From assembly GCA_024362935.1 (NCBI GenBank), contig JANCRA010000001.1:54939930-55003929 (forward strand): a stretch of DNA of 64,000 nucleotides, in the 5' to 3' direction. Below the pieces are notes generated by a model. The model saw only the letters and a program-made list of their open reading frames with translations, did no database searches and was not told where the DNA came from. A program made the translations under genes and the position numbers. Each line of letters begins with the position of its first letter. Positions within the stretch are counted from its first letter, which is position 1. Shown here in pieces: positions 11,101 to 23,100 of this stretch. The stretch comes from Setophaga petechia (Eukaryota; Chordata; Aves; Passeriformes; Parulidae).

Positions 11101-14100
11101 CCAGCCCTCCATAGGAGAGGTCTGTGGAAGAGGTTTAAGGCTCTTCAGTGAGACAGCATGCCTACAAAACAAGGAATTATGGAGGGAGTAATATCTTAAA
11201 AGACCAAACTGGGGCTTGCATAAATTAATACCACATGTTCACTAATACTGACAGATCTTCCCATATTTGAGAACATCGTTTTCAAACTTCTTTGCCTTTA
11301 TGATTACACTCAAGCAATGTGCAGAACAGCAAACCCTTTTTTATTCCTTTTTACATAAAACTAGCAAGTTGACACAAACTTAGTAAAGAATGATCAGCCA
11401 TTTGTGAAGTGCCTTCAGGGCAGACAGAAAAAGATAACGATCCCAAAAAGCAATATAATTAGATAAAAGCAATATACTTAGATAAATTTATTACCAATAT
11501 TGCAATAGGTGCCAAGATTAAAAGATGTTACATTGATGGTGTATATCCCAGAACAATTACTGCCTTTTTAACTGAGGATGCTAGAGATGGCCCAAGCAAC
11601 TGTTTACATTATTTGAAAGGTTTTTTGTATGTATTTATGATATAGTAATATAATAGTATATAGTATAGTATCCTATACTATATAGTAATATAATATATAC
11701 CTATAATGTAATATATTCTATTGAAGCAGCGGGCCGTTGGTGCCGTCCCGGCTAGCAATGCCAAGGGGGCACTCTCCCGGCTTCCCTGCCAGGCACAGCG
11801 CCTGAGCTCAGCACCTGGCATACAAGCAGCAGGGCTGCCTTTAGTGGAGACGTGGCCGCCTAGAAGCTTCCCCCCGCAGGAATGAGAGAGAGAGAGAGCA
11901 CTCTTCAGTTCCAGGCAAGTTCGGGTTTACAGTAAACCCGAGGGACCAGGAACCAAAGAGGAGGAGGGCAGGGTTACATGTGGTTATAAAGGGAGCGGGC
12001 GGTAGGGGTGGAACCGGTTTGGGAACCAATGGGAGTAGAGGGGGGAGTGGGATACACAGGATTGACATTAGGGAAAACCCAATAAAAATAACACGAAGGA
12101 GGGGCCCCGGTTCCTGAACCAATCCCTCTACGTCCCAGCTAGAAGGTTCCAGAGAGGGCAGAGACGGACAGGCAACCGGGGTGGGGTCAGGAGAAGGGCA
12201 CATTGGTCTCCGGGGAAACCGGGGAGGAGTAGGGGAGACTGGCAGAGAGGGATCCATTGGTTTCCAGGGAGACCAGGGAGGGGTTAAGAATGGATACACA
12301 GGTAGACATAACAACCTGGGCAGTTGAAGACTTAACAACCTGGGCAATTGACAGCTACTGGGAGGAGGGGGGAGAGCAAAGGCAGAACTATTTTAAAACA
12401 GAGGGGGAACAGAACAAACCAACACAACACAACATTCTATATTAATATTAATAGATTAATATATTCTATATTAATAGATTAATGTAAATATATAACTAGT
12501 ATAATATATTCGTTATAAATTTACATTATTCAGACAGGTTAAATTCCAATTTAAAAAGAATTCAAACTGCAAGATAATCTTCAGATCTCATAATTATTTT
12601 TTTAATGGTGACCAAATGAGATAAATGGGAATCTTTCTCATTTACCTTGACTGAACGTGTTTCCTCTTCCCAAACTACAATCAGTGTGGGGTTTTTTGAC
12701 CCATAAATCACAGGACTTATAGCAGAGCTTAAGATGTCTCAAACTGCTCTCTCCCTGCCCCCTCCCCACCAAAACACCCCAACAAACAAAAAACCCCACA
12801 CAAGCAAAACCATCAAATCCACAACCCACAACATCAACTTCAAACACTTTTTTGCCCCAGGTAGGGCAAAGATGATGCTGATCTAAAGAGCAACTTGGCA
12901 CCCTGTATGAAATCAGGCCAAGGTACTCAACCACCAGAGGAGCTCTAATGGAGCTTTCAATATGAAAAGCTTGTCACAAATCCAGCATCTAATTATTAAG
13001 TCCAAGCAACACCTTATTAGCCTGGTGTCAATCTGTTTAGGAATGAATCTTGTGCACAAAAATTAAAATACTATTGATGTAATTACTATTCTACTCCACA
13101 ACTAATACCCAGACTACTTGGCACTACAGAAAGAAGTATGAAATGATAATCAATTTTGCCTTTTTTAAATAGTATGCTGCTTTCTTAACAAATTTGTGGT
13201 AGTACTGCTCCAAGTAAAGAAACAGATACATTTTAGGAGCTGAAGTTAACTCTGAACCAAAGTAATGCTTTCTTCAGTTTGTTGCTCCCTTCCAAAAGAG
13301 ATTAAGCACTCACTTTGCTCCAAGCTCTTCTACAAATACAACAACTGGCCCATTCTCTGAAAAAACTTCTTGAATATGGGCATTATAAAATTTCCCATTA
13401 TGGTCTAAGCGCACCTGCAAAGAACAAGAGCAAGAAAAAAAAAATGGATTAGCTCCAAAGATGACTGTGAGAGGAGCTAACTCTTTAAAATATAAACAAT
13501 AAGAAACAGAAATTTCCTTCTGGGCAACAGAAGACCTAAAAAATACACATCACAGTTCAATAAATGAATCAAAAGCCAATCTTCAACGCCTATTGCTTCT
13601 TCAAAACAAAATAAAAATACTATTAAAACAAACACACACACACAACACTAAACAAACAGCCCACAAACAAACAGCTTGCTGAGGAACCCTACTTAATGAA
13701 ATATGCTTTTCAAAACCACATCAGAAAGTTAAAAGTAATCAGTGCAGCCAGGCTTTTCAGCTTTACTGAAAACACTCTCTCTCACAATAAAACTCAAAGC
13801 TTTTCCCTATTAAAATCCACTTCACTTCAGTGAAATGCAGTGTAATTAGGAACATAATGAACATCAATTACTTCAGGAGTTATTCTTCAGAAGGTTTTTT
13901 TTAAGAACAATCAAAAAAAGTTCTATAGACATGATCATAGTGTTAGTTGTCTGACTGACATTCTATGTCCTTAAAACTCTTGTTGTATAGAAAAATAAAT
14001 TTCTTAATGTTTCACTACAGTATTTGGCTTTAAAGTTGTATTAATTTGGTCAACTCCAATTTTCACTATTCACTTCATGTTTTCTTCCCATGTTTTTATA

Positions 14101-17100
14101 CTATAGATTTACTGTCTTGCCACATACACAGACAATTTGACAGACAGAGTATGTAATTACCAGAGTGTTTTCTCCTAATAATATCTGTAAATAAATACCA
14201 CACAAGACAGCCTTAGGTCTTAAATGCACATTTTAAGCCTGTACTATTAAGCAATAAATAATCAACTCAGTATTAGGTTTGTTTGGTTTGGGGGCCAGGG
14301 GGTTTGAAGGCTTGTGGCTTTGTGGAGTATTTTGTGGCTGGGTTTTTTTTAGGTTTGGAGATTTGTTTTCCCTGCAGTTTAGTCGCTATGCTTGATTCCA
14401 TTACACAAATAAAAAAGTACAAACTGAAAGAGCCCCTGTGCTGCATGATTAACCCAACTGAGTATTTTGTCATTAATAACTTTAATAGATGGTCAAATGT
14501 CCTAGAAAGAAACACATTTAGCTGAGTACCACCAGTTTAATTAACACACTCAAGGAGACTAATCTACAAATTCAGAATTTAATAGCAAACCTTGATTCTT
14601 CTTAAGCAGCAACACTTAATACAAATCTTAACAGAATTTGAAGACCTATTGTGCAACACACTTGCAACACCCTGCCCAACTCTTCAGGATCTGCAGTAAC
14701 TTAAGCAAGCTGTACTTCATTACTTGGAAGTGCTGAGATTTCTATCAAAGCCAATATACAGAGAGTAATGACTATTTCCAGTGTCAAACAAACACATGGA
14801 TATACAGTTCCAGGCTTAATGTTAAGGCTTCCAGTCACCTTACTACATATACTCTCAGAGTTAACCTTGTGATTTTTTTAATGGAGCAAAATTGCACTGA
14901 TCAGTTCTACATCATGCTGCAAGTCATGAACACTGCCAACAATCAAAGAACAAGTACATCCTCAGCTGAAGACATAAGCTAAGAGTATTTATAAAGAAGC
15001 AATATCAAAATAGCTAACAAAGAGGGCAAATTGACATCTTGAGCAAAATGTTAATGTGTCTATAAACTACAATTCAATGTTACTTACTTTACATTTATCT
15101 CCAATGGAGTATTGCATGCCAGCAGCAATCGAAAAATCTTGTTTTTGCTGATCTGGAAATACAGAAGCAGTAATACACTGTTAGTTTAAATATACCAAAA
15201 GGATTACTTTCTTGATGCAGTAAAACTGCAAACCAAGTGTTCAGGCCCCTAATCTGCCCAGTGACGCATGTGAGGAAAACCAAACTAAAAACCCAAACTG
15301 CCACTTGCATCAGTTCTTCAGGAGGGCTTCACTTGCCACAGCTTGCAAAAGCTGCAACTTTGAAGTATTCTGTTACTCACCCCATCTGGATCGGAGCCAA
15401 ACATCGTATTCAATGTTTCTGTAAACCAAGGGATCAAGTGATTTCAGAACCTTTTTAGGCAACACCAACGAGGTGGGATTCCCGTTGCTCTCAAGGTGCT
15501 GCATGGAACAGAAAGTGCTAAATGGTCAACTACACAGACATGCCCAGCTTGGCATATTTCAATCACAGTGCTCAAGGCTTGTACTGACACACAGAAATGC
15601 TGAAAATATATAGAGCATAAAGAGCTTTGAAAAAAAATAATTAAACTGTGTTCTTTTAACCATGCCAGAACAAATCTAAGAACTAAGCAGCACTAAAAAG
15701 CATACTTATTTACCTCTTAACATATCAAAAATATCCATTACTTTCCAAAGAAACAGGTAATTTTTAGGATATTACATGTTAGGAAAGCTATTAACTCAAG
15801 AGTCTCTCATGAACACTAAATATCAAAAATATAGTCGAGTACAAGTTATGGGAAAGAAAATAAATCTCAGTGGATAAATACCTCATTGCCAGAAAGAGAC
15901 TTCATTCCATTCATATCACTAACTGTTGTAGCTTTACTTCTGTAATAGGACAGAGGCAAGTTATGTTTTCATAATGAATTACAGCATTACTAAGCCCTGA
16001 AAATCAGGTAAGACATCTAAAGAGGATATAAAAAGTGACACTACCATTCTCTATATATTTTCCTGACTATCTTATCTCTTGAAGTGAAAAAGCTATCTAA
16101 AACAGAAACTGTAGCTTTCTTTGATAAAGAAGAAAGATTTTGGGTTTAAGTACAAATTTTAGGAAGTCTATCTTATCTGTGCTTTGCTGATACTTAGGGG
16201 GGAAAAAAGCAAGGGGTGGAAGACCAGGGAAACAAAAGTCCTCTTAAAATTTTTGCAACTACATGAGGAAAACCTTGCAAACGTAGATATAAAAAAACCC
16301 TCAAAACCAACCTACTGTGTTAGTTAACTTCCATCAGGCATTCTAATTTACTCTTATTTTCTACACCTGACATCACCGGAAAAAAACTTTCCACTGAGAA
16401 AGTTCCAAGTATTTTTCCTACAACAGTTGTAGGCAACTGTCAGCATTAACTTCTCCCAAAACTATTGCACTTAATAACAGCATAATTTAAAAGTTTATAT
16501 TTATAAAATGAAAAGAATCTTCTGGAAAACTAGCTTATGAAACATGCTGAAGTCAACTTTAGGATAAGCAAAAGATTTAGGACTTCATAAACTCAGCAAA
16601 GTGTCTGTAATTTGTGTTAACTGGGTCAAGAGTCACATACACACACACCAGCCCCTGCATTATAGGACATGTGGTTTAAATCAAAAACATTGAGTTCCAC
16701 AGTCTCCAGGGAGCACATGACCTTATTTCCAAAGGTGCTAAGGAGGTTAGCAGGATATTTGCTTAGGAATCCCAAAGATACAGTGTAAAGCTACTGCATT
16801 TGAACCCCAGGAAAGCTCCAAGAACAGAAAAGAATAAAGATTTCCATTAGCTGACATTTAGCTATAATAATTGTTTCCTCAGGCAGAAATACTTTGTATT
16901 TTAATTGGCAACATTCCCTAGTATCTTTTTTCCAAACACAAAAATAAGCTAATTCCTTTCCCAGAACTTTTTTTTGGTGTGATGACTTCCATTATCTTCC
17001 TTTCTGTTGTTTTCAACCTGTGGGAGAAACCAGCTCCCAACAGCTCAAAGAACTTCTGCCACATGCCACACAGCAGAGCCCTAGGGAAGGACTGTGCCAG

Positions 17101-20100
17101 TCAGTGGGAGGAGGGGACACAATCCACTGATGCAGCATCAACTCCACAGTTTCAGTGGAATTTCATACAAGCCAAAGTTAAGAACCTTATTAAACAGAAG
17201 AAAAACTGTAAATATGTAAGATTGCAAAAATGGCACTGTGAAGGACTGACTGTGCAAAAGGAGTCAGGTCAAAATCTCAAAGCTTGCTAGAGCATCCAGC
17301 AAAAAGAATGTAAACCCACTTCTTTGTGATGCAGATCAAAATGGAGCAAGCTGCATCTGTATGTCTCCATCAGCTTCACCTCAAGCAGGTATTCCAGCCC
17401 CCAGATGTGGAAGGCACACAAGTTGGATCAGATTCCTGTAACTCTACTCAGCTGCAGAGTAAGCCAAGTCATTCTCAGAGAGACTGGCACCCTGACAGTT
17501 CTCCCAGGGAATTCTGCTACTCCAAACAGGAAGAGGCACATGTTGCAATGGCAAGAATCCATTATGTAAAGAGACTCAAAGCTAGACTCCAGGAAGAACA
17601 GAAGGAGGCCAGAAGCCTGTCCTTAGGTAAGTGAAGATATACGTTGCATTCTTTCACACTTCTAACCCTACCTCTTCCTTCTTCTTTTCTTAGTAATTTC
17701 ACATGTTTTCAACCCTGACTATTGGATTCTACTACCCACCAGAAATTCAGAAAACTAATTTAATGTGTGTTCACAGGCAACTTTTCAATTTCATTTACCT
17801 GTAGTTGTCATCTTCCGAGTCTGAAGCAGACACCTCACTGCTGCCATTACTCTCCTCTGCCACACCAACAGCACTACGTTCTGCCATGATTTTCTTTACA
17901 TCCATATCAAACACTTTCTCATAGAGCAACTCATACAGCAGAGCTGGGGAAGAGAAGGAGAAAGTGGAAGAGCAAAATCAGTTACCAGCTAAATCAGTTT
18001 TTATTCCACCCTTTCAGATGGTAATCATACAGTAATTGACAACTCAAACTGAAAACCAAGCAACTGAAAATGACTACAATAAACTGCCATACAAAGCCTT
18101 TTCCTGAAACCTAACAATGATAACTTCAATATTTTTTGGTAAAAAGATGTTTTTAACTAACAGCTTGATACTTACACTGGCACAGAGCGGCCTTCTCCGC
18201 ATACTCTATGGGATACACAATATCATAGTGGTTTCCATTTGAGAAGCACAGCAATACCTATCAAAAAAATCACACAGATATTTCAGGCATCTCAATTTTT
18301 TCTAAGTGCTACCTTTAAATTCAATTTAAGGCACCCATGTGCTTTGTTATCTTTCAGGATCTCAATGTGTCAATAAAACAATCAAAATGTTTGGTGGATG
18401 TCCTTTAAACCAAACAGAATTTGAAAAAAAGCCAAAAAAAGTTTAAGACAGAGATTAGTGCCTGAAAATTGATTTTTACAGAATTTTATATTAGTAGGAA
18501 GATATGCCACACCCTAAATACAACCCATCTATTTAAAGAGTGTTACATGTATTAACAGCACAACTGCCTTAAACATGTACAAAATAAACAGCTAAAACTG
18601 AATTCTCAGAACTTTTCATTGTGTTGAATAATGAAAGTCAAACGCAACTACTTGCTGTTTATAAACTAGTCTTACTTCAGCTTGTCACAATAGCCATGTT
18701 TTTGGGGTTTTTTTTACCTTATCAGAAAAGCCATTTTCAGTTACACGTGAAGGAGAAGCATTTGGCTCCTGGTATATTATGAAATCTTTCCTGGGAAAAA
18801 AAAAAGTAACAGTGAAGAATTTATTTTAAAAGTAGTATCAATCAAAATTTGAGCATTCAAGTCAAATTCAAAGGAGATACATAACCAGAGAAAACACCTA
18901 ATGGTTTCTCTGCTATAATTAATCTCTATTGTGATGTTAAATACTTTCTCTCTCTCCCTTTCATCCGTAATGTTTTCTAAGAGTTCTTTGCTTAACAGCC
19001 TGTCACCTCCTTCAAATTCTTTCTCACATAGGCAAAAATGTTATCAGTCTTGCAAAATAATTGAGTATATTAACAGTTTGTGGATTAAAAAAAAAACTGT
19101 ACAACTACTCAGGATAAAGCAATTCTGAAAGGAAAAGGAGACCCACCCACTTCAGGGAGCAAAGAAAAATTTACTAGATAACCAACCTATATTTGTGAGA
19201 GGTCTGAGGAGTGAAAGGGAAATCAAACCTCTTTGTACTGAATTTCTAGCCTATGCCTGAAAAGTCTGAAAGTCACTGGAACAGAACAGGAAATTCTTAC
19301 TTCACTTAAGTCTGCCAGTACACAGGAGAGGGAGCAGCTCTTTCCCCCCACCTCCACCACTATTCCTACTTTCCCTGAGACTCTAAGTTGCCTTTTCAAT
19401 AGAAGCCTGTCTTCCCAAAACAAGCTCAGCAATAACTACTCCAGTGTGCTCACCTCCGCAGTGAAGTACTTGATAAGAGTTGCATCTGTGCCACAAAACC
19501 CTCCTGATGCTTTCAATGGATATTTTTTAAACCCACTGTTATTAACCAGGATTTGTCTCTATTCATTTATCAGCTGTGGCCCTGGATACCAGTGTGGCAC
19601 AACTGCAAAATAAACTGCTCCTGCTTCTGAGAATATATTTCTCATGGCCAGAAATACAACAGATCATGACCATCCAGTTTCTGATCTGATTAAGCATCCA
19701 GTTCTGCTGACTTAAATTGAGTTACATCCCTCTACAACCTGGCTCAGTGTAACCATCAGCCCTTCTCACTAAGCCTCTTGAGCCAAGCTTTGCTCTGACT
19801 TTCAGCTCAGTCCTCCCCCATCCACGCAGGACACGCAATTCTGAGCTGGCCCATTCACCTCACAAATGCAAAGACAGAATTCCATACAATTTCCCACACA
19901 TAGCACTCAAAGTGCCCAAAGGTAATATTTAACTAGTCTGATTCTTTCCTCTTATCAGCTGTCTCATCAATAGACAAAGCCATTAATTTACAGTAAACAT
20001 TTTGAAATTGTGAATTTTTAATGAGTTTATAAACAGCAGACAGTGAAGATGCTGTGGATTACTCACTCTCTTGCACAATAATTAGAAAGCAGTTATAAAT

Positions 20101-23100
20101 ACTCAGCATATTGTTTCTCACTGCTTTGTGAAGAAAGATTTAGTATATAGCAAATGGGTACAGCTCACATATGAGCAACGGGGTTAATACTAAAGCCTTG
20201 GTGAGTAACAGGAAGAAAAGCAATATTCACAGAAAAACCAGAATATTGAAATTAACTAAGTACAAACTGTATGAGATTACCCACAACTGGCTGTGCAGGT
20301 GAGACACATGGCATTATTGCAAACTCCCTTTTCTATTTTTATTTAATCTATTGACAGCTGCAATTCCCAAATATATTTATAATTTTACAGAGGATTATGG
20401 TATGGTACAACATAATTCTATCTTTGCTGTTCTAACTGATTTACTAACAAAACAACAGAAATTATCTCAGTAAAACATACTGAAAGATTTTCTTACTTGT
20501 ACATAAGAGAAAGGGCACTTATTTCTACTTGTCCAACCCATTCCTGTATTAAAAATAAAAGAAAATTAAGTTCAAACAAACACACAATTATACCTCCTCA
20601 TAAGCAGATCAAGAGATGCAAGAAATCATTGTTGAAAATAAATATGTGAACACTGAATCTGGAGCTCAGCAAGACATAAAAACACAGTTCCCCAAATCAT
20701 GTTACAGTAGAGAGTACATACATAAAACCATATATTCACGTAATTCAAAGACCGAGGTTCAATCAAAATCACTTCAGAGGAAAAAAATCCAATTAACCAT
20801 CAACTTCAACAGAAGTACTTGCTTTTTATCATAAACCAGGTCTGACATACCTGCGGATTTTCCAAACTTTTTAAATAATCTTCAAATGGCCCCTCTATGA
20901 ACTGTAATTAAAAAAAAAAAGAAAAAAGAACCATCAGTAATTAGTGATTTTTAATAGTGCAGCACATGGAATCCCCAACCTGTGACCCACTGTACCAATG
21001 GGAATGTACCACTGTAAATGGAAGTCTCCCCTGCCCTCACGAAGCTCACAACATAAATATAAGGGGATGTAGAGATGAAGGAATGAACAGTCACACACAC
21101 ACACAGATCTGCCTTGCAGAAAATAACCACATAAACAGCTGTAAAATAAACCAAACAAAACCCCCCCCAAAAAGAAACTGAAGTGGGGAATCTGTAAGAA
21201 GGCACAGTGATGTAGGTGTTTATGGGCAATTCATCTAAGGCATGCAGAGCATCACCGAAGGGAGAATTGTGGACTTGAACTCAAACATCTTGTTAAATAA
21301 ACAGCAATGGACAATCAGAAACAGGAGTCCCATTTCTGTAGTACAGAAGCAGTGGTAAGATCCAGTACAGCCACCTCATACAGCACTTTTTCCTCTGTTC
21401 TGTATCACCTCAAACTGGTTTTACTTTCAGCAAAGGATGCAAACAATCAGGCTACACTTCAAGTGCCAGCCCAAGAAAGTGATCCGTCAACTGCACTTCC
21501 TAACACACGTGAGGAGGCCAAATTCACATCTGCCAAGAGCAGAGAAAGAAAGATGCTGCAATAGTTGAGACATCCTAACTGCAAAGTGTCTCAGCCACAC
21601 AGGCAACAGAGAAGTTGCTTTTAAAAATTGCTTTTTAGTCTCTATCTGTTTGATTTACCTGAAATAAAGATGCAGAGGTGCAAACCAAGAAGGAAATCTC
21701 TTAATGAACTTGAGCTACAAGATGGATGGCCTCTTTACCCACAGTGATTAAGAAACAAGAAAGTAAGGAGAACTGAGTGGAGCAGTGAGATTCAAAGTTC
21801 TGCTTTAGCCATTTGGAAGTGAGAAGAACTAACAAACCTGGCCCAAAGTTCTAATTTAGACAGAAACAATCAGGAGTGAAGTTAAAAAAGGCGGATCAGC
21901 CAAATATGATCACAGACAGCAGTTACTTTTTGTGTCAAAATTAAATGACATGAAGGTAATGCACAGAGGAAGAAAGGAAGGACACCAGGAAGTTCCCATA
22001 GGAAACTGAAGAGTTAGAGAATGAATGTAACATAACACAGCAGCAATTCAAGATAACACTGCAAGAAAGGCTGAGGATGGAAATGAAGATGGTGGCTACA
22101 CTCCTGAAATCTTGGTTATAACAGTATCAGTGGAAAGAAAGACACAAATTTAAGCTGAAATTATAACAACAGGTAGAGAGTAAAGGAACTCCAGGAAGCA
22201 CCACCATGTCAATAGAGCATAACTACTGAGGAGGTAGCAAGTAAACAGCTGAACCAGGAGATTAGGGAAAGAGGCATTTGTTGTTGATGCTGTTTGGGTT
22301 TTTTAAAGAGAGAAAACTGGTATATTCCAGACAGAAAACACAAAGCAGAGTGAGGGACAGAGGCAGCAAAGGAGATCAGCAGAGATGAAGCAAGGTACCT
22401 GTGGGAGGAAGAACACTGGGAAATGAGAACAAATATGAAACACCTACTCTCACAAGAAACTTTAAAAAAGGAGACTTTTCAGAAGGACAGGAAAGATTGA
22501 CAGAGAACAGGTCATACCTTGGGATAATGTCCAAGAGGGAAAAAAGAACACTGGGACCAGGAGTTTGGATGAGAGAGACCAAAACAATACTGAAACCATA
22601 CTAAAACCAGCTAAGGCTAATAAAGCAGTGATGGTAAACAGCAATATGTGTAATAATACACATTTAAGAGTCAAAAAGGGCATGGAATTTCAAAACACAC
22701 AATGGAAAAAGAGAACAGAAGTACAGAAGCAGATATTGGAATGAGCGGGGTAAATCTGGAAAGAAAGGGATTAAAAAGTCAGCAGTGAAAAAATGAAGTA
22801 AAAAGAGAGACATCCAAGAGTTAGAAATAACCAGAAGGAGTCAAGTCAGAGCAGCATTGTCCCAGAGAGATCTGCTGTATTTTATATCATTAATTTCTGG
22901 TAACTTTCACATTTATGTGATCACTGACATGAGAGCTGAGGGTACTATGTCAGAAATTACAGCACTAAGACACACCCTTATTCCTGCTTTCCTTCTCTTC
23001 CCTATGGCAGTGCATACTTAAAACAGTCTTTGTATTTTGGGTCTGGGTAAATTTAGAACATAAAAATAGAGTAATAATCTTCTAGTAGCAAATCCTTACA

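Noticed and set aside
11722..12434. A full-length or partial provirus
   Set aside because: The target duplication flanks a single LTR directly, with no primer-binding site, coding region or second LTR inside.
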